This document shows positions 8,335 through 17,445 of a DNA stretch of 64,000 nucleotides, in pieces. The DNA is from JBBRWO01 sp038249135 (GTDB lineage Bacteria; Actinomycetota; Coriobacteriia; Anaerosomatales; JAAXUF01). The position numbers and the translations under genes were made by a program. The DNA lies in assembly GCA_038249135.1 (NCBI GenBank), contig JBBRWO010000001.1:1-64000 (forward strand), given 5' to 3'. Numbering within the stretch: the stretch's first letter is position 1; each line of letters starts with the position of its first letter. The notes under the pieces were generated by a model. The model worked only from the letters and a program-made list of their open reading frames with translations, was not told the origin of the DNA and made no database searches.

Positions 8335-9180
8335 ATGTCCGTAGTCAGCATGAAGAGTTTGCTCGAGGCCGGAGTTCACTTCGGTCACCAGACCCGCCGC
8401 TGGAACCCGAAGATGAAGCCATACATCTTCACCGAGCGCAGCGGCATCTACATCCTCGACCTTCAGCGCACGCTGCGCGAGCTCGAGGGTGCGTACAACT
8501 TCACCCGCTCCATGTCACAGCGCGGCGGCTCGATACTGTTCGTCGGTACCAAGAAGCAGGCGCAGGAGCCGATCCAGTCCGAGGCCGAGCGTTGCGGCAT
8601 GCCGTACGTCAACAACCGCTGGCTCGGTGGAATGCTCACCAACTTCGTCACCATGCGTGGTCGCGTCTCCCGCATGGAGGCACTCGAAGCCATGGAGGCC
8701 AACGGCGTCATGGCGACCCTTCCCAAGAAGGAGCAGCTACTTCTCAAGAAGGAGCTCGGCAAGTTGCAGGCGAACCTGAACGGCGTTCGCGATATGCGTG
8801 AGCTGCCCAAGGCCATCTTCGTCGTGGACACCAAGCGCGAGGACATCGCCATCAAGGAAGCCCAGCGTCTGCGCATCCCGATCATCGGCTTGGTCGATAC
8901 CAATGCCGATCCCGATGACGTCGATTACGTCATCCCGGGTAACGACGACGCCATTCGTTCGGTCGGCCTGATGTGCCGCGTCATCGCTGACGCCGTCATC
9001 GATGGTCGCGGTGGCGTTCAGGACGAGGCTGCAGCTGCAAACGCAGAGGCCGCACCCGTCGTGGTCGCCGAGGCCCCGGTCGAGACCGTCGTGGTCGCCG
9101 AGCCGTGCGTCGAGACCGAGAGCCCTGCCGCTGCAGTGGCCGCCGTCGCGGATGCCGTCGAGGCCCCCGCAGCCGAGTAA
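8335..9180 (+). CDS. rpsB: 30S ribosomal protein S2
   Basis: S2 is a late-assembling protein of the small subunit. The 281-residue product begins MSVVSMKSLLEAGVHFGHQT and contains FVGTKKQAQEPIQSEA, NNRWLGGMLTNF and VIPGNDDAIRSVGLM, all S2 hallmarks. The ATG at 8335 has AGGAGG 7 bases upstream, which settles the start against an upstream in-frame codon. The last 45 residues are an Ala/Val/Glu-rich tail that is longer than in E. coli S2 (about 240 residues); low-complexity S2 tails are common in Actinobacteria. tsf follows 79 bases later, the usual pairing. Confidence 0.97.
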   Translation: MSVVSMKSLLEAGVHFGHQTRRWNPKMKPYIFTERSGIYILDLQRTLRELEGAYNFTRSMSQRGGSILFVGTKKQAQEPIQSEAERCGMPYVNNRWLGGMLTNFVTMRGRVSRMEALEAMEANGVMATLPKKEQLLLKKELGKLQANLNGVRDMRELPKAIFVVDTKREDIAIKEAQRLRIPIIGLVDTNADPDDVDYVIPGNDDAIRSVGLMCRVIADAVIDGRGGVQDEAAAANAEAAPVVVAEAPVETVVVAEPCVETESPAAAVAAVADAVEAPAAE

Positions 9181-9259
9181 CACTGATTGATCTCGTCGCC
9201 GATGCGGCGGCGTGTGGTTCGTACTGACAGACATCCTCGTAATAGCAGGAGGTATTCCC

Positions 9260-10150
9260 ATGGCTGAGATCACCGCCAGCATGGTCAAGGAGCTGCGCGA
9301 GTGCACGGGCGCAGGAATGATGGAGTGCAAGAAGGCCCTGACTGAGGCCGAGGGCAACCTCGACGCCGCCGTTGATATTCTGCGTACCCGCGGTCTTGCT
9401 GCGCTTGCTAAGAAGTCTGGCCGTGCCACCAATGAAGGCACCATCGCGTCTAAGGTGTCCGCAGACGGTAAGGTGGGCGTTCTCGTCGAGGTCAACTCCG
9501 AGACGGACTTCGTCGGTCGCAACGCGGAGTTCACCGGCTTTGCCGCTGAGCTCGCGGAGCATATCGCAATCGAGGCGCCCGCAGACGTCGAGAATCTCCT
9601 GACGCAGACCCTCACCGGTCGCGACATCACTGTCGAGGAGGTCTTCGGCGAGAAGGTCTCCAAGCTCGGAGAGAACATGGGTGTCGCCCGCTTCGTACGT
9701 GAAGAAGTTACCGGTAACGGCGCCGTGCAGACGTATATCCACGGCGGCGGCAAGATCGGCGTCATCGCGGTGTTCGCGTTCGAGAAGCCTGAGACTGCCA
9801 GCGCCCCCGAGTTCGCCACCTTCTCACGTGACGTGGCCATGCAGGTAGCCGCCGCGCAGCCGATCCGTGCCACGCGCGACGAGATTCCGGCTGACGTCAT
9901 GGAGCACGAGCTTTCGATCTACAAGGCGCAGGCCGCCGAGTCGGGTAAGCCTGAGAACATCCAGGAGAAGATGGCCCATGGCCGCCTGGAGAAGTACTTC
10001 AAGGAGGTCGTGCTCGTCGAGCAGGCCTTCGTGAAAAACCCCGACATTTCGGTGTCGCAGTACGCCGTAGAGATTGGTAAATCGCTCGGCGACACACTGA
10101 CCATCGTCGGTTTCACTCGATTCGTTCTCGGCGAGACCGCTGCCGAGTAG
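9260..10150 (+). CDS. tsf: translation elongation factor Ts
   Basis: EF-Ts is the nucleotide exchange factor for EF-Tu. The 296-residue protein starts with the UBA-like domain (MVKELRECTGAGMMECKKAL), continues with the NVDF-equivalent motif VEVNSETDFVGRN and ends with the second core half. AGGAGG lies 7 bases before the ATG. The length agrees with two-subdomain EF-Ts of E. coli type. It is co-transcribed with rpsB, and a long stem-loop follows at 10186-10225. Confidence 0.97.
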   Translation: MAEITASMVKELRECTGAGMMECKKALTEAEGNLDAAVDILRTRGLAALAKKSGRATNEGTIASKVSADGKVGVLVEVNSETDFVGRNAEFTGFAAELAEHIAIEAPADVENLLTQTLTGRDITVEEVFGEKVSKLGENMGVARFVREEVTGNGAVQTYIHGGGKIGVIAVFAFEKPETASAPEFATFSRDVAMQVAAAQPIRATRDEIPADVMEHELSIYKAQAAESGKPENIQEKMAHGRLEKYFKEVVLVEQAFVKNPDISVSQYAVEIGKSLGDTLTIVGFTRFVLGETAAE

Positions 10151-10185
10151 GTTTGGGGATAGTCTGCGACTCCCGAGTCGCCGAA

Positions 10186-10225
10186 AGCACACGGGTCGGC
10201 ACCGCCACGTGCCGGCCCGTGTGCT
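10186..10225 (+). terminator. long stem-loop after tsf
   Basis: A 15-bp stem (10186-10200 with 10211-10225, one G-U pair) closes a 10-base loop. The following sequence is GTATCCTGTCT, so the T-tract is poor. It probably ends or reduces rpsB-tsf transcription before pyrH. Confidence 0.6.
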
Positions 10226-10234
10226 GTATCCTGT

Positions 10235-10262
10235 CTGACACTGGGTATTCACCGACTAGGTA
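10235..10262 (+). promoter_or_regulatory. possible pyrH promoter
   Basis: CTGACA (10235-10240) and TAGGTA (10257-10262) are 16 bases apart, directly after the tsf stem-loop and before pyrH. The -10 match is weak, so this is tentative. Confidence 0.3.
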
Positions 10263-10280
10263 CTGACGAGGGGAGTGTCT

Positions 10281-11009
10281 GTGGGCGAGGGGATCGAGTT
10301 CAAGCGGGTGTTGCTGAAGTTGTCTGGCGAGGCCCTGATGGGTGATGTCGACTACGGCATCGATCCGAAGATCCTTGATTCACTCTCTCTGCAGATCAAG
10401 GATGTGCGTGCCCTCGGCGTCGAGGTCGCCATTGTGGTCGGTGGAGGCAACATCTTTCGCGGCATAGCTGCCTCTGCCAAGGGCATGGACCGTGCGCAGG
10501 CCGACTACATCGGGATGCTGGCGACGGTCATGAACTCGCTAGCGTTGCAGGAAGCCTTGGAGCGCAACGGCGTGTTCACTCGCGTGATGAGCGCGATCGA
10601 TATGCAGGCCGTTGCCGAGCCCTACATCCGCCGTCGTGCGATGCGGCATCTGGAGAAGGGCCGCGTCGTCATCTTCGCGGCCGGCACGGGTAACCCGTAC
10701 TTCACCACTGATACCACTGCGGCGCTTCGGGCACTTGAGATCGGCGCAGAGTGCATCATGAAGGCAACGAAGGTCGACGGTATCTACGACGCTGATCCCA
10801 AGACGCACCCCGATGCCGTCAAGTTCGACGAACTTACCTACATCGAGGTACTGAACCGCGGGCTCCAGGTCATGGACTCCACGGCAATCTCGCTGTGCAT
10901 GGACAACGCGCTGCCGATTCTCGTGTTCAACATGGAGACAGAAGGAAATATCGAACGCGCGCTTTCGGGCGTTCGCGTAGGAACCATCGTGAGAGGAGAT
11001 GACCGATGA
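10281..11009 (+). CDS. pyrH: uridylate kinase (UMP kinase)
   Basis: UMP kinase phosphorylates UMP to UDP in pyrimidine nucleotide synthesis. The 242-residue protein belongs to the amino-acid kinase fold and shows VLLKLSGEALMGD, VVGGGNIFRG, FAAGTGNPYFTTDTTAALRA and KVDGIYDADP. Two GTG codons are possible. The one at 10281 has GAGGGGA 6 bases upstream, whereas the one at 10275 touches that site, so 10281 is preferred. It overlaps frr by 4 bases (ATGA), indicating translational coupling. pyrH-frr-uppS-cdsA-dxr-rseP is a widely conserved order. Confidence 0.96.
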   Translation: MGEGIEFKRVLLKLSGEALMGDVDYGIDPKILDSLSLQIKDVRALGVEVAIVVGGGNIFRGIAASAKGMDRAQADYIGMLATVMNSLALQEALERNGVFTRVMSAIDMQAVAEPYIRRRAMRHLEKGRVVIFAAGTGNPYFTTDTTAALRALEIGAECIMKATKVDGIYDADPKTHPDAVKFDELTYIEVLNRGLQVMDSTAISLCMDNALPILVFNMETEGNIERALSGVRVGTIVRGDDR

Positions 11010-11566
11010 GCACCACAGAGATCCTCGCCGATGCCGACAGTCACATGAAGAAGACCGTCAAGGCGCTCGGCCATGAGTTCACCACGGTACGTACCGGTCG
11101 CGCGAGCGGCGCGATCCTCGAGAACATCGTGGTCGACTACTACGGTACGCCCACCCCGATCGCCAACCTCGCGGGCGTCAAGACGCCTGAGGCCCAGTTG
11201 CTCGTCATTGAGCCCTGGGACAAGTCGGTCCTCTCGGCTATCGAGAAGGCGATTCAGGCCTCTGACCTGGGCATCACGCCGAGTAATGACGGCTCCGTCA
11301 TCCGCCTGCCGTTCCCGCCGCTCACCGAGGAGCGCCGTAAAGAACTCGTCAAGCTGTGCAAGCACTACTCCGAGGAAGCCAAGGTCGCCGTCCGCAACAT
11401 CCGACGCGATGCCAACGCCAAGCTCGAGCGTGCCCAGAAGGCTGCCGAGATATCTGAGGACGATCAGCGACGTGCCGAGGTGGAGATTCAGAAGCTGACG
11501 GACAACCACATCAAGGATATCGACGAGTCGCTGAAGCGCAAAGAATCAGAAATCATGGAAGTCTAG
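11006..11566 (+). CDS. frr: ribosome recycling factor
   Basis: RRF splits post-termination ribosomes together with EF-G. The 186-residue length is standard. The sequence carries FTTVRTGRASGAILENIVVDYYG near residue 27, PEAQLLVIEPWDKS and the C-terminal NIRRDANAKLERAQK helix. The start overlaps the pyrH stop (ATGA), with a GAGAGGAG site inside the end of pyrH. The gene lies 5 bases upstream of uppS. Confidence 0.97.
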   Translation: MSTTEILADADSHMKKTVKALGHEFTTVRTGRASGAILENIVVDYYGTPTPIANLAGVKTPEAQLLVIEPWDKSVLSAIEKAIQASDLGITPSNDGSVIRLPFPPLTEERRKELVKLCKHYSEEAKVAVRNIRRDANAKLERAQKAAEISEDDQRRAEVEIQKLTDNHIKDIDESLKRKESEIMEV

Positions 11567-11571
11567 GGGCA

Positions 11572-12348
11572 GTGCCTCCCTCTGATTCGTCCCGACGGGA
11601 GTTCTTTCGTTCGAAGCGCGCATCTGCGCTGTTGAGCGAGTTCGACCCCGTTCGGACCCCGTCACATGTCGCAGTGATCATGGACGGCAACGGTCGCTGG
11701 GCAGCGAAACGCGGCCTCCCGCGGCTCGCCGGGCACAGCGCCGGAGCAAAAGCCGTACGCGAGATAATCGCCGCGGCAATCGAGCTTGAGGTCGCGTACC
11801 TGACCATCTACTCGTTCTCCTCGGAGAACTGGAATCGTCCCGCCGATGAGGTCACGGGACTCATGCGTCTGTTCGTAGAGGTGCTCGAGCGTGAGCTGAT
11901 CAATCTCAACCGCATGGATGTGCGCGTTTCGGTCATCGGACAGCAGGAGGGTGTGCCCACCCACACGCGCGAGGCGTTCGAGCGAGTGGTCGCAGCAACC
12001 GCCGACAACGACGGGCTCACGCTTGTCGTCGCACTGAACTACGGCGCGCGCGAGGAGATCACCGCCGCCGTCCGGGTCATTGCAGCCGACGTAGCCGCGG
12101 GTCGTCTGGCGCTGGACGACATCTCTGAGGGTCTGGTGACCGGCCGGCTCTATACCGCCGCGATTCCCGATCCTGACCTGGTTATCCGCACCAGCGGCGA
12201 ACTGCGGCTCTCCAACTTCCTTCTTTGGCAGGCTGCCTACAGCGAGTTGTGGGTCACTGCTACGCTTTGGCCGGACTTTTCCCGCGCGGACTTCCTGCGG
12301 GCCGTCGTTGATTTCCAGCATCGTGACCGAAGATTCGGGGGCCGCTAA
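11572..12348 (+). CDS. uppS: isoprenyl transferase (undecaprenyl diphosphate synthase type)
   Basis: This cis-prenyltransferase builds the C55 lipid carrier for peptidoglycan and other wall polymers from isoprenyl diphosphates. The 258-residue protein has the catalytic VIMDGNGRWA motif near residue 36, GHSAGAKAVREI, YLTIYSFSSENWNRP and the C-terminal LVIRTSGELRLSNFLLWQ and SELW motifs. The start is GTG at 11572, preceded by AGGGG. The stop codon abuts the GTG of cdsA. dxr and ispG nearby feed the same pathway. Actinobacteria often carry more than one such enzyme, so product length is not certain. Confidence 0.94.
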   Translation: MPPSDSSRREFFRSKRASALLSEFDPVRTPSHVAVIMDGNGRWAAKRGLPRLAGHSAGAKAVREIIAAAIELEVAYLTIYSFSSENWNRPADEVTGLMRLFVEVLERELINLNRMDVRVSVIGQQEGVPTHTREAFERVVAATADNDGLTLVVALNYGAREEITAAVRVIAADVAAGRLALDDISEGLVTGRLYTAAIPDPDLVIRTSGELRLSNFLLWQAAYSELWVTATLWPDFSRADFLRAVVDFQHRDRRFGGR

Positions 12349-13242
12349 GTGACCGATACGCAGTCCGCCTCGAAGAGGAACTGGAAGGTCGAGGAGCCGG
12401 CCGGAATCAAGCCTGCACGGCTACTCACCAGAGTCGTCACCGCGGTTGCGTACGGTGCGATCGTACTTGGTGCAATCGCGTTCGGGCGCTACGCCACAGG
12501 CGTTGTGTTTGGCGTTATGGCGGGTGGGGCAGCACTTGAGTTCTACGCGATGTCACGCCGAGAAGCCCGGCTCCCCAACGAAGTCTTTGGGGTTGCTGCT
12601 GCCGGCTTCATGCCAATGGCGGCTGCCCTGTGGGGGATGGCCGGACTCTCGGCGATCATGACCGCACTTGTTGCCGCATCGCTGGTGTGGCACGTATGGT
12701 TCATTCGTGTGCGGACCGCTGACACGGCGATCACGGTGTTCGGGGCGCTCTACACCGGCTTCCTTATCGCCTACCTCGTGCTTATTATCGATGTATTCTC
12801 CGCCGGCACGATTCTGGCGTTCTCGGTTGTCGTCAGCGTATGGGCGAACGATTCGTTGGCGTACTTGGTCGGCTCCATGTTCGGGCGCTACAAGATGGCC
12901 CCGCGCATCAGTCCCAAGAAGTCATGGGAGGGGTTCTTCGCCGGCCTTGCGGGAACTCTGGTCGTTTGGCTTTCTCTGGTGACGTGGATTCCGGCCGTCT
13001 TTCCTGCTCTTCCAAACACAGGGCTGTCGCTGCTGTGGGCCATCTTCACCGGCATCACCATCAGTCTTGCGGTTGTTGTCGGCGATCTCGCCGAGTCGCG
13101 CATGAAGCGCGAGGCCGGCGTCAAGGACGCGGGGACCATCCTTCCCGGGCATGGCGGATTCCTCGACCGGCTCGACTCGCTGATTCTCGTGTGTCTCGTT
13201 GCCTACTGGATGCTCTGGTGGGGCGGGGCGACGCTGCGATGA
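12349..13242 (+). CDS. cdsA: phosphatidate cytidylyltransferase
   Basis: CdsA makes CDP-diacylglycerol from phosphatidic acid and CTP, the entry to phospholipid synthesis. The 297-residue integral membrane protein has about eight hydrophobic segments from residue 30 on. The family signature lies in the C-terminal part: ESRMKREAGVKDAGTILPGH followed by GGFLDRLDSL. A basic cytoplasmic N-terminus of about 25 residues precedes the first membrane segment. The start is the GTG directly after the uppS stop. It overlaps dxr by 4 bases. pgsA at 47.3 kb would use its product. Confidence 0.95.
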   Translation: MTDTQSASKRNWKVEEPAGIKPARLLTRVVTAVAYGAIVLGAIAFGRYATGVVFGVMAGGAALEFYAMSRREARLPNEVFGVAAAGFMPMAAALWGMAGLSAIMTALVAASLVWHVWFIRVRTADTAITVFGALYTGFLIAYLVLIIDVFSAGTILAFSVVVSVWANDSLAYLVGSMFGRYKMAPRISPKKSWEGFFAGLAGTLVVWLSLVTWIPAVFPALPNTGLSLLWAIFTGITISLAVVVGDLAESRMKREAGVKDAGTILPGHGGFLDRLDSLILVCLVAYWMLWWGGATLR

Positions 13243-14393
13243 CCGAAAGGCTCAGAGTCGTCATTCTCGGTTCGACCAGCTCCATCGGCCGACAAGCACT
13301 CGAGGTCGCGGCCGCCCATCCCGATCGCATTCAGGTTGTGGCTCTGGCTGCTCACTCAAGCGCTGAGCTGCTCGCCGAGCAGGCGGCGGCTTTCGGTGTC
13401 GGGCGTATTGCGCTATCGGATCCTTCGGCCGCCGCCCGAGTCGCGTCGATGCTGTCCGGCGTCCAGGTTGGTTCTGGCTCGGACGCGGTCGTAGCGCTTG
13501 CCGAGCTCGAGGACGCTGACATCGTACTGAATGCATTGGTCGGGGCCGCGGGGCTGCGTGCGACGATGACCGTGCTGGCGGCCGGAAAGACGCTGGCGCT
13601 CGCGAACAAAGAGTCGTTGGTAGTCGGTGGCGAACTGGTGATGGCCGCAGTTGGCCCCGGTCAGATGCTGCCGGTCGACTCTGAGCACTCGGCAATCTAC
13701 CAGTGCCTCGTGGGCGAAGACGCACGGGATGTGAGCCGAATCTGGCTCACGGCCTCGGGTGGTCCGTTCAGGGGCTGGTCGCGAGGACAGCTCGAATCGG
13801 TTACTGCGGCTGACGCGCTTGCTCATCCGACATGGACGATGGGACCAAAAATATCGGTCGACTCATCGACTCTGATGAACAAGGGTCTTGAGGCCATCGA
13901 GGCGCACCATCTCTTCGGTGTGTCGATCGACGACATCAAAATCGTCGTTCACCCACAGAGTTGCGTGCATTCCATGGTCGAGTACCGCGACGGGAGCGTA
14001 AAGGCGCATCTCGGCGCAACTGATATGAGGATCCCGATCCAGTACGCGTTCTCCCATCCGCGCAGGTGGGAGGCCCCAACCACGCCCGTGGACTTCGCGG
14101 CGTTGGCGCGACTGGACTTCTCTGAACCGGACCCGGAGACGTTCCGCTGCCTTGCAATCGCTCTTGAAGCCGGGCGTATCGGCGGCACAGCACCAGCTGT
14201 GATGAACGCGGCAAACGAGGTTGCGGTCGCTGCATTCCTGGCAGGAGAGGCCCGCTTCTTCGATATCGAGGAAACGGTGGCCTCAGCACTGGCCGCGCAT
14301 GCACGTGAACCGCTCTGCTCGATCGAGCAGGTTGAAGATGTCGACGCATGGGCACGCCGGTTCGCGCGTCGGGCGCTGGGCCTGACCGGGTAG
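13239..14393 (+). CDS. dxr: 1-deoxy-D-xylulose 5-phosphate reductoisomerase
   Basis: DXR catalyses the NADPH-dependent step from DXP to 2-C-methyl-erythritol 4-phosphate in the non-mevalonate isoprenoid pathway. The 384-residue protein begins with the Rossmann motif VVILGSTSSIGRQALEV. It continues with LANKESLVVGGELV, the metal/substrate motif PVDSEHSAIYQCL, a catalytic-loop segment TASGGPFRGW and VDSSTLMNKGLEAIEA. The ATG at 13239 overlaps the cdsA stop (ATGA) and yields the normal N-terminus; an upstream in-frame extension lies inside cdsA and is not used. ispG, another enzyme of the pathway, is 1.4 kb downstream. Confidence 0.97.
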   Translation: MTERLRVVILGSTSSIGRQALEVAAAHPDRIQVVALAAHSSAELLAEQAAAFGVGRIALSDPSAAARVASMLSGVQVGSGSDAVVALAELEDADIVLNALVGAAGLRATMTVLAAGKTLALANKESLVVGGELVMAAVGPGQMLPVDSEHSAIYQCLVGEDARDVSRIWLTASGGPFRGWSRGQLESVTAADALAHPTWTMGPKISVDSSTLMNKGLEAIEAHHLFGVSIDDIKIVVHPQSCVHSMVEYRDGSVKAHLGATDMRIPIQYAFSHPRRWEAPTTPVDFAALARLDFSEPDPETFRCLAIALEAGRIGGTAPAVMNAANEVAVAAFLAGEARFFDIEETVASALAAHAREPLCSIEQVEDVDAWARRFARRALGLTG

Positions 14394-14499
14394 ACACTCC
14401 ACAGTATCTCCGCATGGGTGTGGCAGGTTGTTTGCATCGTCGACCCATGGTCGCTCCGCCCAACCCACTGTATTCAATGACGACAGGAGTCACTCCAAC

Positions 14500-15762
14500 A
14501 TGATGGAGACACTTTCCGCGGTCTTCTGGGGAGTCTTGACCTTCTCAATCCTTGTGATCCTCCACGAAGGCGGTCATTTCGCCGTTGCCCGCTCGTTCGG
14601 CGTCAAAGTGCATGAGTTCATGGTCGGGCTGCCTGGTCCGGCGATTCGCTGGCAAGGCAAGAACACGGTATTCGGGATCACGGCGATTCCGTTGGGCGGT
14701 TACGTTCGCATTGCGGGAATGGAACCCGGCCCGGAAGATCCGCGACTAGCCGAGGCCCTTGCGAGTGCGACTCGTCGTCGCAGGGTGACCGCGGCAGACA
14801 TCTCCGAGGATCTCGGCCTCGAACTGTCCGAGTCTGAGGCGCTTCTGGTGACGCTCGCCGACTGGGGCGCGCTTAAGGCCCCTTCTCGTGATGACGACAT
14901 ATACGAGTCGTTTCATACCGAGGAGAGCGCCGCAGACCCGAAGGTGCTGCTCGACGCCGCTCGCTCCATCACCTATCGCGGGCTGTCGACGTGGAAACGC
15001 GTCGCGGTGCTGAGTGCCGGTGTCGCGGTGAACCTGGCTTCTGCTGTGCTGGTGTTTGTGCTGGTGCTGTCGCTGTACGGCATCCCTTCGCAGACCCTCA
15101 AGGTAGACGTCGCCGCGTCGGGCGGCGGTGCTGCGGCTGCCGGGGTCATGTCTGGCGATACCGTTACAGCGGTCGCCGGCAAGCCCCTGAAGGTGTGGCA
15201 GGATCTGCTCGACTCACTGGCCACCCTCAAGCCCGGCCAAACGGTGCCCGTTACCGTTGAACGTGAGGGATCCCCTCGGAGCTTCGATGTGACCCTTGGA
15301 AGATCCGACTCCGGAACGGCGCTGCTGGGAATCCAGGTAACCATCGAGAATGTCCGGCTTTCTCCGGTGGCGGCCCTGAAAGAATCGTTCATGTGGATCG
15401 GCCTTGTGTTCAAGGCCATCGGCGGTTTCTTCAATCCCAGCACATTCCAGAAGTCGGTCGGTGGGTCCATGAGTGTGGTGGGCGTCTCGGTCGAGGTCTC
15501 CAAGGCCATCCAGCGTGGTCCCATCGACTATGCGTTCCTGGTCGCGTTGCTCTCGCTGTCGCTCGGAGTGATGAACATCCTCCCGATTCCACCGCTCGAT
15601 GGCGGCAAGGTGGCCCTTGAACTGATAGAGGGAGTGTCACGTCGCCAGATTCCTCGCAAGGTGGCGTACGGCATCTCGTTGGCCGGCGCGCTTCTCCTGT
15701 TCACGTTCATCGGATACCTCATGTACGCTGACGTTGTGAAGCTCATGGTCAAGGGCGGCTAG
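14500..15762 (+). CDS. rseP: RseP/RasP-type site-2 intramembrane zinc metalloprotease
   Basis: The family cleaves transmembrane substrates such as anti-sigma factors within the membrane. The 420-residue protein has the zinc motif HEGGH in the first membrane helix near residue 23. One PDZ domain lies around residues 200-280 (AAAAGVMSGDTVTAVAGK). The second zinc site is PPLDGGKVALELIEG near residue 370. At least four hydrophobic segments are present. Between the first membrane region and the PDZ there is a charged insert (about residues 80-150) rich in Glu and Arg. AGGAG lies 10 bases before the first of two adjacent ATG codons. It sits between dxr and ispG as in many Gram-positives. Confidence 0.94.
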   Translation: MMETLSAVFWGVLTFSILVILHEGGHFAVARSFGVKVHEFMVGLPGPAIRWQGKNTVFGITAIPLGGYVRIAGMEPGPEDPRLAEALASATRRRRVTAADISEDLGLELSESEALLVTLADWGALKAPSRDDDIYESFHTEESAADPKVLLDAARSITYRGLSTWKRVAVLSAGVAVNLASAVLVFVLVLSLYGIPSQTLKVDVAASGGGAAAAGVMSGDTVTAVAGKPLKVWQDLLDSLATLKPGQTVPVTVEREGSPRSFDVTLGRSDSGTALLGIQVTIENVRLSPVAALKESFMWIGLVFKAIGGFFNPSTFQKSVGGSMSVVGVSVEVSKAIQRGPIDYAFLVALLSLSLGVMNILPIPPLDGGKVALELIEGVSRRQIPRKVAYGISLAGALLLFTFIGYLMYADVVKLMVKGG

Positions 15763-15791
15763 ACGGCAACGACAAGGGGAGTGGTGCCAGG

Positions 15792-16856
15792 GTGATCACG
15801 CGCCGAGAAACACGCGAGGTGAAGATCGGTTCGGTGCCGATAGGCGCAGGCCATCCCATCGCCGTCCAGTCGATGACGAATACCGACACCCGCGATGTCG
15901 CCGCGACTCTCGCGCAGATCGAGCGGCTCTCTGCCGCAGGCTGTGAGATCGTCCGGGTCGCAATTCCGCACCTCGATGCCATGGACGCGTTCGTTGAGTT
16001 GTGCGCCGTCTCTCCGCTTCCGGTCGTTGCAGACGTCCACTTCGATCACCACATCGCCGTCGGCGCCGCCCAAGGTGGCGCGGCGAAACTGCGCATCAAC
16101 CCCGGCAACATCGGCGCCATGTCGCGAGTTGACACCGTGATCGAGGCGGCCGGCATCGCGCGGATTCCCATACGCATCGGCGTGAACGCAGGCTCTCTGG
16201 CACCTCAGTACCGTGACCTCGATTGGCCGCTTCCGGAGAAGCTTGTAGCGAGCGCCGTCGCATTCTGCGAGCACTTCGAGTCGCGCGGGTTCGACAACAT
16301 CGTCGTCTCTGCGAAGGCCTCGAGCGTTAACGCCACAGTGGATGCGTATCGGCGACTTGCCGAAGAGATCGCCTACCCGCTTCACGTCGGGGTTACCGAG
16401 GCGGGAACATCGCTGATCGGTACCGTCAAGTCGAGTGTCGGCATCGGCATACTTCTCGGCGAGGGCATCGGCGATACGTTGCGCGTGTCGCTGACGGCCG
16501 AGCCTGAGCAGGAGATTCGGGTCGGCTGGGAGATTCTCTCGGCGCTCGACATCCGTCGTAGAAGTCCCGAACTCGTGAGTTGCCCCACATGTGGCCGTTG
16601 TGAGGTCGATTTGATTCCCATCGCGGAGCAGATCGCCGAGCAGTTGGCAGGGCGCACCACCGCCATCAAGGTCGCGGTCATGGGATGCGTCGTGAACGGA
16701 CCAGGCGAAGCCCGTGAGGCAGACATCGGTGTTGCTGCCGGCCGAGGACAGGGCGTGATCTTCGCCAAAGGGGAGACCGTTCGCAAGGTTCCCGAGGATC
16801 AGATTGTCGATGCGCTGATGCAGGAGATCGACCGTTTGGAGTCCGAACGCGCCTAG
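15792..16856 (+). CDS. ispG: 4-hydroxy-3-methylbut-2-en-1-yl diphosphate synthase (IspG)
   Basis: IspG is a 4Fe-4S enzyme of the non-mevalonate pathway that reductively opens MEcPP to HMBPP. The 354-residue protein opens with the TIM-barrel segment HPIAVQSMTNTDTRD. It carries ISCG-equivalent cluster ligands in SCPTCGRCEVDL near residue 260 and GCVVNGPGEAREADIGVA near 298, the Cys-rich C-terminal domain. The start is GTG at 15792 with AGGGGAG about 11 bases upstream. The gene is followed by a strong terminator, closing the pyrH-to-ispG run. Confidence 0.96.
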   Translation: MITRRETREVKIGSVPIGAGHPIAVQSMTNTDTRDVAATLAQIERLSAAGCEIVRVAIPHLDAMDAFVELCAVSPLPVVADVHFDHHIAVGAAQGGAAKLRINPGNIGAMSRVDTVIEAAGIARIPIRIGVNAGSLAPQYRDLDWPLPEKLVASAVAFCEHFESRGFDNIVVSAKASSVNATVDAYRRLAEEIAYPLHVGVTEAGTSLIGTVKSSVGIGILLGEGIGDTLRVSLTAEPEQEIRVGWEILSALDIRRRSPELVSCPTCGRCEVDLIPIAEQIAEQLAGRTTAIKVAVMGCVVNGPGEAREADIGVAAGRGQGVIFAKGETVRKVPEDQIVDALMQEIDRLESERA

Positions 16857-16891
16857 TGTGTTCTATGCCCAGACCACCTGCCGACCAGTAC

Positions 16892-16926
16892 ACGCCGCTC
16901 ACCCCTGCCGGGTGGGCGGCGTGTTT
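16892..16926 (+). terminator. intrinsic terminator after ispG
   Basis: A 13-bp stem (16892-16904 with 16910-16922, one G-U pair) closes a 5-base loop and is followed by GTTT. It marks the end of the conserved isoprenoid run and the start of the transporter insert. Confidence 0.75.
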
Positions 16927-17079
16927 GCCATTTACCGCTCCAGGCGGTGCTTTCACGCCGCTGCGCCGCCGTCGGCGGTAGCTTCGTTACACACCCAACC
17001 GTGTACCCGCAGAATCTAGTTACAAGGAAGTTGCTGCATGCGCCGCGCGCGCAGTGTGTTTGAAAGGTGGGTGTGCTCG

Positions 17080-17430
17080 ATGACCAAGATGGACCTCCAT
17101 AGCGAGGAGTTCCTCGGCATGATCATGCGAAGGCAGATCAGGCTGTCTATCTCGATCGCCTCTGTGTTCGTGCTGATCATCGTTGTGGTGCCATTGCTGA
17201 ACAAGTTCGTGCCGGAAGTGATGAACCAGCCGTTCCTGGGATTCACGTTCAGCTGGTTCGTTCTCGGATTCGGCATCTTCCCGATTCTGATTGCGCTGGC
17301 GATTCTCTTCGTGCGGCGATCCAACGCCTTTGAGGATGAGGCGATCGGGATGGTCGATGCGTCAACTCTTCCGGTTGCCGGGGACGCTGACCACCGCGAC
17401 ACCTTCGCCACCCAGACCCCTGCTCACTAG
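17080..17430 (+). CDS. DUF485 family membrane protein (ActP partner)
   Basis: This is a 116-residue protein with two membrane-spanning segments, roughly residues 18-40 and 53-76 (FGIFPILIALAILFV), matching the DUF485 pattern. DUF485 genes such as yjcH typically precede actP, as here, 15 bases upstream of the symporter. It is thought to be an accessory subunit, but its role is not settled. Two starts are possible: ATG at 17080 with AAAGGTGG 9 bases upstream and the family-typical short N-terminus, or ATG at 17038 with AAGGA 9 bases upstream, adding 14 basic residues. I prefer 17080. Confidence 0.85.
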   Translation: MTKMDLHSEEFLGMIMRRQIRLSISIASVFVLIIVVVPLLNKFVPEVMNQPFLGFTFSWFVLGFGIFPILIALAILFVRRSNAFEDEAIGMVDASTLPVAGDADHRDTFATQTPAH

Positions 17431-17445
17431 AAAGGAGTTCCTCAG

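Noticed and set aside
12840..13238. A 133-residue N-terminal extension of dxr
   Set aside because: It lies wholly within cdsA in another frame, and the DXR N-terminus begins naturally at 13239.
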